Origin: Bradyrhizobium sp. OK095
GTDB lineage: Bacteria > Pseudomonadota > Alphaproteobacteria > Rhizobiales > Xanthobacteraceae
NCBI RefSeq assembly: GCF_900109945.1
Contig: NZ_FOBX01000008.1
Location: 186,001 to 250,000, forward strand
Direction of reading: 5' to 3'
Length of the DNA: 64,000 nucleotides
In this document: positions 10,891-18,617 of the stretch, piece by piece
How positions within the stretch are numbered: the stretch's first letter is position 1
Layout of the letters: each line of letters starts with the position of its first letter
The notes under the pieces: model-generated
What the model was told of the DNA's origin: nothing
Database searches by the model: none
Seen by the model: the letters and a program-made list of their open reading frames with translations, nothing else
Program-made: the position numbers and the translations under genes

Positions 10891-11032
10891 CCTCACCCCG
10901 CTTGCGGGGAGAGGTCGGATTGCATCGAAGATGCAATCCGGGTGAGGGGGTACAGGCCTCTCGACAGTCGCATATGTGGAGAGAGGCCCCTCACCCCAAC
11001 CCTCTCCCCGTAAGAACGGGGCGAGGGGGCAT
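10891..11032. repeat. Interspersed inverted repeat (CCTCACCCCGC..GGGGAGAGG type)
   Basis: Nested palindromes, including CCTCACCCCGCTTGCGGGGAGAGG, GGATTGCATC/GATGCAATCC, and CCCCTCACCCCAACCCTCTCCCC with its partial complement GGGGCGAGGGG, fill the gap between the convergent hydrolase and nadC. In RNA this would fold from either direction and could act as a bidirectional transcription barrier, which is inference. The type is widespread in Rhizobiales genomes. Confidence 0.78.
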
Positions 11033-11038
11033 ACCGCC

Positions 11039-11917
11039 TCACGCCTCGATATCCAGCGCGCAGTCGAAGTTCGGGGCCGAGTGCGTCAGCGCGCCTGACG
11101 AGGCGTAGTCGACGCCGGTCGCCGCAATAGCCGCAATCGAGTCCAGCGTGACGCTGCCCGATGCCTCCAGCTTGAGGCGCCCCTCATTCATCCGCACCGC
11201 CTCGCGCAGCGTCGCGAGATCCATGTTGTCGAGCAACACGGCGTCAGCCATTCCGGTGCCGAGCACTTCGCGCAATTGCGCCAACGTATCGACCTCGATT
11301 TCGATCTTGACGAGATGTCCCGCATGCGCCCGCGCGCGCTCCAGCACGGGGCGGATGCCGCCGGCGACGGCGACGTGATTGTCCTTGATCAGGATCGCAT
11401 CGTCGAGCCCGAAGCGGTGGTTGAAGCCGCCGCCGCAGCGCACCGCGTATTTCTCCAGCGCCCGCAATCCCGGCGTCGTCTTGCGCGTGCAGCAGATGCG
11501 CATTGTCGTGCCTTCGGTGCGCGCGACGTAGTCGGCCGTCAGCGTTGCGACGCCCGACAGGCGGCCGACGAAATTCAGCGCCGTCCGCTCCGCCGTGAGG
11601 ATGGCGCGCGCCGGCCCCGAGATCGTCAGCACGTGCTGCCCGCGGGCGACGCGCGCGGCGTCGCGGACATGGGCACGCACGTCGACGTCGGGCGAGAGCT
11701 TTTGCAGCGTCGCCAGCGCCAGCGGCAGGCCGGCGATCACGCCGGATTGCCGTGCGACCAGGATGGCTTGCGCCTTTGTTGCTTCCGGGATCGTTGCCAG
11801 CGAGGTGATGTCGCCGGCGCGGCCGAGATCTTCGTCGAGCGCGCGCTGCACGGCCTCGTCGATTGCGAGCGGAGAGACGAAGGCGTCGGGATAGAGCAGG
11901 GAGGTCGGGGTGATCAT
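11039..11917 (-). CDS. nadC: Nicotinate-nucleotide pyrophosphorylase (carboxylating)
   Basis: A 292-residue quinolinate phosphoribosyltransferase, the third step of de novo NAD synthesis (quinolinate plus PRPP to nicotinate mononucleotide and CO2). The core has the family motifs: AERTALNFVGRLSGVAT, the substrate-binding CTRKTTPGLRALEKYAVRCG, GGFNHRFGLDDAILIKDNH, KIEIEVDT and LLDNMD, and ends with VDYASSGALTHSAP. The order on the minus strand is nadA, nadB, nadC, with 11 bases between nadB and nadC, so it is the last gene of one operon. Confidence 0.96.
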   Translation of the reverse strand: MITPTSLLYPDAFVSPLAIDEAVQRALDEDLGRAGDITSLATIPEATKAQAILVARQSGVIAGLPLALATLQKLSPDVDVRAHVRDAARVARGQHVLTISGPARAILTAERTALNFVGRLSGVATLTADYVARTEGTTMRICCTRKTTPGLRALEKYAVRCGGGFNHRFGLDDAILIKDNHVAVAGGIRPVLERARAHAGHLVKIEIEVDTLAQLREVLGTGMADAVLLDNMDLATLREAVRMNEGRLKLEASGSVTLDSIAAIAATGVDYASSGALTHSAPNFDCALDIEA

Positions 11918-11928
11918 GACAAACTCCG

Positions 11929-13536
11929 TCAGGCGATCATGGATTGCGCGGTGTGCGGCATCGGACGTTCGGTGAGGTTTTCTGCGACCTCGCGCGCTGC
12001 GGCGAGCGTGGTCATTGTTCTCTGCGCCAGCGCAGGCACGTCCGCTGGATGGTCGATGCGGAAATGAGCGCCGCGGCTCTCGTGCCGGGTCCAGGCCGAA
12101 GCCGCGACGAGCAGGGCCGAAATCGCCATGTTGCGAACGGCAACGCTGGTGGCTTCGTATTCGAGCGCGGCAAAGCTGCGCACGGCCTCCGCAAGTCCAT
12201 CACCGTCACGGATCACGCCGACGTGCGCGCTCATCATTGCGCGCAGCCGCTGCACGACCGCAGCATCCGGTGCGCCGCCGCGCGACGGCGCCAGCGCATC
12301 GGGGAGGCGGGCAGGCGAGGGGATCGCGCGGCCGGCGATGTCGTCGGCGATGCGCGCGGCATAGACCACGGCCTCCAGCAGCGAATTCGAGGCGAGCCGG
12401 TTGGCGCCATGCGCGCCGGTAGACGATACCTCGCCGCCGGCCCAGAGCCCGTCGATCGAGCTGCGGCCGCGCGCGTCCACCGCGATGCCGCCCATGTGAT
12501 AATGCGCGGCCGGCGCGATCGGAATGGCCTGTGTGGCGGGATCGATGCCGGCGGCGATGCAGCTCGCATGCACCATCGGAAATTTGTCGGTGAAGCGCGT
12601 GCCCAGCGCCTGCCGCGCATCGAGGAAGGCACCACGCCTGGCCGCAATCTCGGCGAACACGCCGCGGGCCACGATGTCGCGTGGCGCGAGCTCTCCCAAC
12701 GGATGGAGTGCGGTCATGAAGCGCTCGCCATTGCTGTTGATCAGCGTCGCACCTTCGCCGCGCAGCGCCTCCGTTGCCAGCGGTGCCGGGTCGCGGCCGA
12801 CCATGATGGCGGTGGGATGGAACTGCACGAATTCGGGATCGGCGACGACGGCGCCGGCGCGGGCTGCGATCGCAAGGCCGGAGCCGCTGGCTTCAAGCGG
12901 GTTGGTGGTGATGGCGTAGAGATGGCCGAGGCCGCCGGTCGCCAGCACCACCGCGCGCGAGGCGATCATTATCGGTTTCGCTGCAAATTTGCCGGCCTCG
13001 CGCAGTTGGAGCCCGGTGACGGCGCCGTCCTCCGTCAGCAGTGCTTCGGCGACGAGACCTTCGATCAGGCGGATCGACGGCGTGCGGCGCACGGCTTCGC
13101 TCAGCGCCGCGATGATCGCCGCGCCCGCACCGTCACCACGCACATGCACGATGCGGCGTGTCGAATGCGCGGCTTCCCGCCCCACTGCGAGCCGGCCTTC
13201 AAGATCTCGATCGAACGGCACGCCGTAGCCGAGCAGGTCATGAATGCGCGGCGCAGCCTCGCGCGCAATCCCGAGCGCGAGGGCGTCATCGACGATGCCG
13301 CCGCCGACTGCAATCGTATCCGCAGCGTGCGCTTCCGGCGTATCGCCCTCCGCCACCGCCGCGGCGATGCCCCCTTGCGCCCATGCGGATGATGCGCCTT
13401 GGCCAAGCGGCGCGGCCGAGATCAGCGTCACCGGCCGCGGTGCGAGTTTTAACGCGCAGAACAGTCCGGCGAGGCCGCCGCCGACGATGACGACGTCGTC
13501 GGTGCTGCGGGTGAGGTTATGGATATTGTCTTGCAT
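11929..13536 (-). CDS. nadB: L-aspartate oxidase
   Basis: A 535-residue FAD enzyme oxidising L-aspartate to iminoaspartate for quinolinate synthesis. The FAD dinucleotide fold is at the N-terminus (VVIVGGGLAGLFCALKL, about residues 15-32). SSAWAQGGIAAAVAEGDTPE and the HxTA-type region follow, with EFVQFHPTAIMVG, GERFMTALHPLGELAPRDIV and the GANRLASNSLLEAVVY motif of the succinate dehydrogenase/aspartate oxidase family. It lies between nadA (9 bases upstream) and nadC (11 bases downstream). The first residues before the FAD fold (MQDNIHNLTRSTDD) are polar, and the start at 13536 fits the spacing to nadA. Confidence 0.96.
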   Translation of the reverse strand: MQDNIHNLTRSTDDVVIVGGGLAGLFCALKLAPRPVTLISAAPLGQGASSAWAQGGIAAAVAEGDTPEAHAADTIAVGGGIVDDALALGIAREAAPRIHDLLGYGVPFDRDLEGRLAVGREAAHSTRRIVHVRGDGAGAAIIAALSEAVRRTPSIRLIEGLVAEALLTEDGAVTGLQLREAGKFAAKPIMIASRAVVLATGGLGHLYAITTNPLEASGSGLAIAARAGAVVADPEFVQFHPTAIMVGRDPAPLATEALRGEGATLINSNGERFMTALHPLGELAPRDIVARGVFAEIAARRGAFLDARQALGTRFTDKFPMVHASCIAAGIDPATQAIPIAPAAHYHMGGIAVDARGRSSIDGLWAGGEVSSTGAHGANRLASNSLLEAVVYAARIADDIAGRAIPSPARLPDALAPSRGGAPDAAVVQRLRAMMSAHVGVIRDGDGLAEAVRSFAALEYEATSVAVRNMAISALLVAASAWTRHESRGAHFRIDHPADVPALAQRTMTTLAAAREVAENLTERPMPHTAQSMIA

Positions 13537-13545
13537 GTTCAGCTC

Positions 13546-14664
13546 TCAATTCTTCAGATTGATCATCCGCTCCACCGAGCGTCGTGCACGCTCCGCAAGC
13601 GCGGGATCGATCGTCACTTCCTCGCCGAGCGTCAGCAGGCTCTCCAGGATGTTGGACAGCGTGATGCGCTTCATGTGCGGGCAGATATTGCAGGGGCGCA
13701 GCATCTCGACATCAGGCAGCTCGGCCCGCACATTGTCGGCCATCGAGCATTCCGTGATCATCACGAGGCGCCGCGGTCGCTTTTCGCGCACCCAGTTGAT
13801 CATGTGCGCGGTCGAGCCGGTGAAGTCGGCCTCCGCCAGCACGTCCGGCGGACATTCGGGATGCGCGATGATCTGCACGGAGGGATCGGCCTCGCGATAG
13901 GCGCGCAGTTCGTCGCCGGTGAAGCGCTCGTGCACCTCGCAAGCGCCCTTCCAGGCAATGATCTTCACGTCGGTCTTCGAGGCGACATAGGTCGCGAGAT
14001 AGCGGTCGGGCAGGAAGATCACGGTCGGCGCGTTCAGGCTCTCCACCACCTGCACTGCGTTCGACGAGGTGCAGCAGATGTCGACCTCGGCCTTCACGTC
14101 CGCGGAGGTGTTGACGTAAGCGACGACAGGCACGCCGGGAAATCTTTCACGCAGCAGCCGCACGTCCGCGCCTGTGATGCTGGCCGCGAGCGAGCAGCCG
14201 GCGCGCGAGTCGGGGATCAGCACCGTCTTCTCGGGGTTGAGCAGCTTTGATGTCTCCGCCATGAAGTGCACGCCGCACTGGACGATGATTCCTGATTTCA
14301 CCTTGGTGGCTTCGACCGCGAGCTGGAGCGAGTCGCCGCCGATATCGGCGACGCAGTGAAAAATCTCTGGCGCCTGGTAATTGTGCGCGAGGATCACCGC
14401 GCCGCGCGCCTGCTTCAGGTCGTTGATCGCCTTGATGGTCGGCGCCATCAGCGGCCATTCGATCGGCGGGATCACGTGCTTGACGCGCTCGTAGAGCGGC
14501 GCGGTCGCCTGCTCGACCTCGCTCGTCCATTCCAGCGAGGGCATCGGCAGCGCGGCCCCTGTTCGCGCCGGCGCGGCGCGGGGGGCGGTCGTGACCTGGT
14601 CGGTAACTCGGCCCTGCGGCCGGCCTGCAAAGTCGTCGGGGCCGTAAATTCCAGTGATCGGCAT
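13546..14664 (-). CDS. nadA: Quinolinate synthase A
   Basis: A 372-residue [4Fe-4S] enzyme condensing iminoaspartate with dihydroxyacetone phosphate to quinolinate. Expected cluster ligands are visible: Cys130 in VQCGVHFMAETSK, Cys198 in ICCTSSNAVQ, and Cys325/Cys328 in RPCNICPHMK. ILAHNYQAPE (91-100) and the ITECSMADNV segment are also typical. Residues 1-45 are a poorly conserved Pro/Ala-rich lead. It is the first gene of nadABC. The upstream region has two copies of an ATACTC-N5-GAGTAT-like palindrome, so the operon is likely repressed by a dedicated NAD regulator. Confidence 0.96.
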   Translation of the reverse strand: MPITGIYGPDDFAGRPQGRVTDQVTTAPRAAPARTGAALPMPSLEWTSEVEQATAPLYERVKHVIPPIEWPLMAPTIKAINDLKQARGAVILAHNYQAPEIFHCVADIGGDSLQLAVEATKVKSGIIVQCGVHFMAETSKLLNPEKTVLIPDSRAGCSLAASITGADVRLLRERFPGVPVVAYVNTSADVKAEVDICCTSSNAVQVVESLNAPTVIFLPDRYLATYVASKTDVKIIAWKGACEVHERFTGDELRAYREADPSVQIIAHPECPPDVLAEADFTGSTAHMINWVREKRPRRLVMITECSMADNVRAELPDVEMLRPCNICPHMKRITLSNILESLLTLGEEVTIDPALAERARRSVERMINLKN

Positions 14665-14688
14665 CGAAGCCTCCCGTGCGTAGCAATT

Positions 14689-14705
14689 ATGCTCTAGTTG
14701 AGTAT
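14689..14705. promoter_or_regulatory. Candidate NrtR/NadQ operator, proximal copy
   Basis: ATGCTC-TAGTT-GAGTAT is an imperfect palindrome 24 bases before the nadA ATG. Its reverse complement matches the distal copy at 11 of 12 half-site positions, and flanking ACATATACTCAA is identical in both. The position is suitable for blocking the nad promoter. Recognition by the Nudix-related regulator at 29218-30186 is inferred. Confidence 0.55.
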
Positions 14706-14762
14706 ATGTTGAGCCTGAGAAATCCGGCCGAGAGGGCCGGTCGGTTTCGCCAGAGCTTACAT

Positions 14763-14779
14763 ATACTCAATCTGAGCAG
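14763..14779. promoter_or_regulatory. Candidate NrtR/NadQ operator, distal copy
   Basis: ATACTC-AATCT-GAGCAG lies 74 bases (centre to centre) from the proximal copy, in inverted orientation, about seven helical turns away. The two sites therefore face the same side of the DNA, which is compatible with cooperative binding or looping. Confidence 0.5.
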
Positions 14780-15003
14780 ATCGAAGATAACACGGGCGGC
14801 CCAAGACCGCTAGGTCCTCCCGCACACATTCCCGTCAAGACAGGTTCCGTTATGTCGTCCATGGCCGCGTTGAAACGCAATACTCCCGCAGCAGCCCTTC
14901 GTGGCACGCAATCATTTTTGACTTGGGATTTTCATGCATCTGCATTAAATGCGTGACTCGCGGCTGCCTAGTCCGGATCCGCCAACGACAGACGGGGAGC
15001 ACC
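14780..15003. other. Divergent intergenic region between nadA and the MFS gene
   Basis: Beyond the two palindromes, this segment should contain the start region of the MFS gene. GACGGGGAGCACC just before ATG 15004 is its ribosome site. No other operator, repeat or small gene is apparent. Confidence 0.5.
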
Positions 15004-16257
15004 ATGTCGACTCAAGCAGGCGAGCTCGGTCCGGTCTCACGTTCTTCCACCTGGCGTACGCCGGCGATCATCATTCTCTGCGGCTGCGCCATCGGCATGC
15101 TCGGCTTCGGCCCGCGCTCGGCGCTGGGCTTCTTCGTGCAGCCGATGAGCCATGAATACGCCTGGGGCCGCGACGTATTCGGCCTTGCGATTGCCTTTCA
15201 GAACCTGCTGTGGGGATTGGGCCAGCCGGTCGCCGGCGCAGTCGCTGATCGCTTCGGCCTGTTCCGCGTGATGTCCGTCGGCGCGTTGCTCTATGCCGGC
15301 GGCCTGCTGTTGATGCGCTACTCGTCGACGCCGCTGTCGCTCAACATCGGCGCCGGCGTGATGGTCGGCTTCGGCCTCGCCGGCTGCTCGTTCAATCTGG
15401 TGCTATCGGCATTCACAAAACTGTTGCCGGCCGAGAAGCGCGGCCTTGCGCTCGGTGCCGGCACCGCGGCGGGATCGTTCGGGCAGTTCCTGTTCGCGCC
15501 GATCGGTGTGGCGCTGATCGACAATTTCGGCTGGCAGCAGGCGCTCACCGTGTTCGGCTTCCTGATGCTGCTGATCATTCCGCTGTCGCTGGCACTCTCG
15601 ACGCCGCCGGTGGCAAGCTCCGCCGGCGCGGCGCCCGCAGACGAGCAGACTTTCACGAAGGCGCTCGCGGAAGCCTTCGGCCATCGCTCCTACGTGTTGC
15701 TGGTGCTCGGCTTCTTCACCTGCGGCTTCCAGCTCGCCTTCATCACCGTGCATCTGCCGGCCTTCCTGGTCGATAACGGCATCTCCACGCAAACCGGCGG
15801 CTGGGTGATCGCGGCGATCGGCCTGTTCAACATCATGGGATCGCTGAGCGTCGGCTATCTCCAGAACTATATGCCCAAGCGCTTCATCCTCTCGACCATC
15901 TACTTCACCCGCGCGCTTGCGACGCTCGCCTTCATCTCGTTCCCGATCACGCCGTTCTCGGCGATCGCGTTCGGCGCGGTCTCAGGCCTGACCTGGCTGT
16001 CGACCGTGCCGCCGACCTCGGCGCTGGTGGCGCTGATGTTCGGGACACGCTGGTTCGCAACGCTCTATGGCTTTGCTTTCGTCAGCCATCAGGTCGGCGG
16101 CTTCCTCGGCGTCTTTCTCGGCGGCATCGTGTTCGAAAAGTTCGGTTCCTACACGCCGATCTGGTGGCTCTCGATCCTGTTCGGCGTGCTCTCCGCGCTG
16201 ATCAATCTTCCGATAGTGGAAAAACCGGTCCAGCGAGCGGTTGCGCAGCCTGCCTGA
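15004..16257 (+). CDS. MFS transporter (oxalate/formate antiporter or monocarboxylate-like)
   Basis: A 417-residue major facilitator with about 12 membrane helices. TM1 (TPAIIILCGCAIGMLGFGPR) and the following SALGFFVQPMSHEYAWGRDVFGLAIA match the MCT/OFA-like MFS branch. GQPVAGAVADRFGLFRV is the loop 2-3 motif A, and the hydrophilic central loop is near residues 201-220. Such carriers move organic anions, but the substrate cannot be read from the sequence. An in-frame upstream codon at 14923 exists, but ATG 15004 has the good ribosome site (GGGGAGC). The gene is divergent from nadABC and could share regulation with it, although nothing proves a link to nicotinate or aspartate. Confidence 0.85.
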   Translation: MSTQAGELGPVSRSSTWRTPAIIILCGCAIGMLGFGPRSALGFFVQPMSHEYAWGRDVFGLAIAFQNLLWGLGQPVAGAVADRFGLFRVMSVGALLYAGGLLLMRYSSTPLSLNIGAGVMVGFGLAGCSFNLVLSAFTKLLPAEKRGLALGAGTAAGSFGQFLFAPIGVALIDNFGWQQALTVFGFLMLLIIPLSLALSTPPVASSAGAAPADEQTFTKALAEAFGHRSYVLLVLGFFTCGFQLAFITVHLPAFLVDNGISTQTGGWVIAAIGLFNIMGSLSVGYLQNYMPKRFILSTIYFTRALATLAFISFPITPFSAIAFGAVSGLTWLSTVPPTSALVALMFGTRWFATLYGFAFVSHQVGGFLGVFLGGIVFEKFGSYTPIWWLSILFGVLSALINLPIVEKPVQRAVAQPA

Positions 16258-16270
16258 TCGGCTAAACAAT

Positions 16271-16289
16271 CCCTGAAACAAAGTCAGGG
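16271..16289 (+). other. Small stem-loop between the MFS gene and the AcuI-type reductase
   Basis: CCCTGA-AACAAAG-TCAGGG forms a 6-bp hairpin 10 bases before the GTG at 16299. There is no T-run, so it is not a classical terminator. It might slow translation or partly terminate transcription. Weak evidence. Confidence 0.3.
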
Positions 16290-16298
16290 AGTGCAGTC

Positions 16299-17285
16299 GT
16301 GGCCACATTCAAGGCGATCCGGATCGACAAGGCGGACAAGGGCACCACCGCCACGCTCGCGCAGTTCGACGAGGCCGAGCTGATGGACGGCGATGTCACC
16401 GTCCGCGTCGAATGGTCGACGCTGAACTACAAGGACGGCCTCGCGCTCACCGGCAAGGCGCCCGTGGTGCGCCGCTTTCCGATGATCGCCGGCATCGATT
16501 TCGCCGGAACGGTCGAAGCCTCCTCGCATCCAGCGTGGAAGCCGGGCGACAAGGTCGTCTGCACCGGCTGGGGCATGGGCGAGACCCATCTCGGCGCCTA
16601 TGCCGAGAAGGCGCGTGTGAAGGGCGACTGGCTGGTCGCCTTGCCGCAAGGGCTTTCGTCACGCGACGCCATGGCGATCGGCACCGCCGGCTTCACCGCG
16701 ATGCTGTCGGTGCTGGCGCTGGAGAAGAATGGCCTGTCGCCGAAGAGCGGCCCGGTTGTGGTGACCGGCGCGGCTGGCGGCGTCGGCTCGGTCGCGACCG
16801 CGGTGCTGTCGAAGCTCGGCTACCACGTCATCGCCTCGACCGGTCGCGTCTCGGAAGCGGACTATCTGAAAGAGATCGGTGCTGCCGAAGTCATTGACCG
16901 CAACGAATTGTCGGCACCGGCCAAGCCGCTTGCCAAGGAGCGCTGGGCGGGCGGCGTGGACAGCGTCGGCTCGACGACGCTGGCGAATCTCCTGTCGATG
17001 ACGAAGTACGGCGGGGCGATCGCGGCCTGCGGCCTCGCCGCCGGCATGGACCTGCCGTCCTCTGTCGCACCCTTCATTTTGCGCGGGGTGTGCCTTCTCG
17101 GCATCGATTCCGTGATGTGCCCGATCGAGTTGCGCAAGGCTGCCTGGCAACGCCTTGCCTCGGACCTTGATCGGACAAAACTATCTGAAATCACTCATGA
17201 AATTCCGCTCGCCGAAGTTCCGGAATGGGGTGCGAAAATCCTGGCCGGCCAGGTCCGCGGCCGCATCGTGGTAAAAATTGTCTGA
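16299..17285 (+). CDS. MDR-family oxidoreductase, YhdH/AcuI type (acrylyl-CoA reductase-like)
   Basis: A 328-residue zinc-free medium-chain reductase. The N-terminal GroES-like domain has STLNYKDGLALTGK and PMIAGIDFAGTVE, as in YhdH/YhfP proteins. The NADP-binding Rossmann fold is VVVTGAAGGVGSVATAVLSK (about 150-169). The late GVCLLGIDSVMCP and the C-terminal VRGRIVVKIV also match. E. coli YhdH and Rhodobacter AcuI reduce acryloyl-CoA to propionyl-CoA, protecting from a toxic electrophile. The real substrate here is not proven. Translation starts at GTG 16299, 41 bases after the MFS stop, so co-transcription is possible. Confidence 0.88.
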   Translation: MATFKAIRIDKADKGTTATLAQFDEAELMDGDVTVRVEWSTLNYKDGLALTGKAPVVRRFPMIAGIDFAGTVEASSHPAWKPGDKVVCTGWGMGETHLGAYAEKARVKGDWLVALPQGLSSRDAMAIGTAGFTAMLSVLALEKNGLSPKSGPVVVTGAAGGVGSVATAVLSKLGYHVIASTGRVSEADYLKEIGAAEVIDRNELSAPAKPLAKERWAGGVDSVGSTTLANLLSMTKYGGAIAACGLAAGMDLPSSVAPFILRGVCLLGIDSVMCPIELRKAAWQRLASDLDRTKLSEITHEIPLAEVPEWGAKILAGQVRGRIVVKIV

Positions 17286-17398
17286 CGGCGTTCAGACTTT
17301 GCCAACCAAGCTGCTTCAATGTCGCCTTGGTTAGTATGGTAAGCAGCGGGTAAAGAGATAAGGCATCGCCCGCTGCTGGGGTTGGTTCGGAGTTGAGC

Positions 17399-17998
17399 AT
17401 GCTTGCGCGTATTGTGTTGGGGGCTGTCACGGCGGCCATGACGTTTGCGCCGGCCATTGCCGGTGGCATGAATGCCGACGAGGCGCGCCGCTTCGTCGCC
17501 GGCAAGGTGTTCGCCTTCACCTGTTTCGACGGCACCCGCGGCGCAGGCCGCATCCTGGACGATCTCGGCGCCGCTGGCGCGGTGCAGTTCTCGGGTGCAG
17601 GCCCGGTGAAACATCTCCGCCTGCCCGGCAACACGCTCCAGATCCGCGGCCAGAACGTCTGCGCCGCGATCAAGGGCATTCCGTTCGAGCCCTGTTTCAA
17701 CCTGGAAAAGACCGACGATCGCAGCTTCCGCGGCTCGGTGTCGGGCATGGGCTTCGCCTATTGCGACTTCCACCACCAGGGTGGCAATCAGATGCTGATG
17801 GCGCGTGCCGTGGCGCGTCCGCGTTCGCTGCGCTCTTCGGAGCACACCGGGTCGGTCGGCGCGACGAACACCGAAGTCGCCGCGCGCATCGAGACGCCGC
17901 GTGTCGAGAGCAGCCGCCTCGATCCGGTGAAGTCGGAAGTGAAATCGGAGCCCGCAAAGAACGACGCTCCGCTGGAACTGCGCCGTTCCACCCAGTGA
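17399..17998 (+). CDS. Exported conserved hypothetical protein
   Basis: A 199-residue protein with an N-terminal signal peptide (MLARIVLGAVTAAMTFAPAI, AGG cleavage region around residues 20-23). The mature part contains FVAGKVFAFTCFDGTRGAGR, FRGSVSGMGFAYCDFHHQG and four cysteines that could pair in the periplasm. The last 60 residues are charged and disordered-looking. The FTCFDGTRGAGRI..GAVQFSG layout occurs in small exported Rhizobiales proteins, but I know no function for it. ATG 17399 is preferred to the TTG two codons earlier. It stands alone, 113 bases after the reductase. Confidence 0.75.
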   Translation: MLARIVLGAVTAAMTFAPAIAGGMNADEARRFVAGKVFAFTCFDGTRGAGRILDDLGAAGAVQFSGAGPVKHLRLPGNTLQIRGQNVCAAIKGIPFEPCFNLEKTDDRSFRGSVSGMGFAYCDFHHQGGNQMLMARAVARPRSLRSSEHTGSVGATNTEVAARIETPRVESSRLDPVKSEVKSEPAKNDAPLELRRSTQ

Positions 17999-18152
17999 AC
18001 AGGCCGCGCGGGACAGTCCGCGCATCTTTTCGGTGAAGACATCCATCGCGCATCAAGCCGCCGCGCCGTAGTCATACGGACGGCGGTTTTCATGCGTTGG
18101 TAGCTGTTCGCGCCGCAGTTTGCGTACGGCCGGGGGGCGCAAGGTTTTGACG

Positions 18153-18386
18153 ATGTCGCTGTACTTTTTCCGCATCAGTACCGGACGCTATTCCGGCGCC
18201 GCCGATCAGCCGTACGAGTTCGAGGATCGCGCCGCGGCCTGGACCGAGATGACCGAGGTTTCTGCCAACCTGCTCGGCAGCATCGTCCGTAACCTGAAGC
18301 CGAACGCCAAGTGGAGCATGGAATTGCTCGATGAGGACAAGAAGCCCGTCTTTCGCATCAGCCTCGTGGGAGAGGCGGTGAGCTGA
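18153..18386 (+). CDS. DUF6894 family protein
   Basis: A 77-residue cytosolic protein: MSLYFFRISTGRYSGAADQP at the start, then EDRAAAWTEMTEVSANLLGSIVRNL and an end MELLDEDKKPVFRISLV. This matches the DUF6894 type (YFFR at the N-terminus, aromatic/acidic motif, MELLDExxxPVFRIxL), small alpha-beta proteins of unknown role that are very common in Bradyrhizobium and Methylobacterium. ATG 18153 was chosen because an upstream in-frame codon at 18120 would add a non-conserved lead. It lies upstream of the chemoreceptor array in the same direction. Confidence 0.78.
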   Translation: MSLYFFRISTGRYSGAADQPYEFEDRAAAWTEMTEVSANLLGSIVRNLKPNAKWSMELLDEDKKPVFRISLVGEAVS

Positions 18387-18617
18387 TTCGGCTGCGAACA
18401 ACGGCGCCGGCGTTAACGAATGCGGTGCCTGCAAATCCGCGAAGGTTCGTTTGGTTGCGCGTGAAAGCTGTGCAAATCCGCCGTGTTGAGCAGCCTTTTC
18501 CGTACTTCTACCTAAGGGATCGGGGCCGCACTTAACGTTAATGAGCAACCTCGCAGTTAGCCTCTCCGGATTGTTCACGCGCTTCGTCGCGCCAATGCGT
18601 ATCCCAGGAATAGTTCA

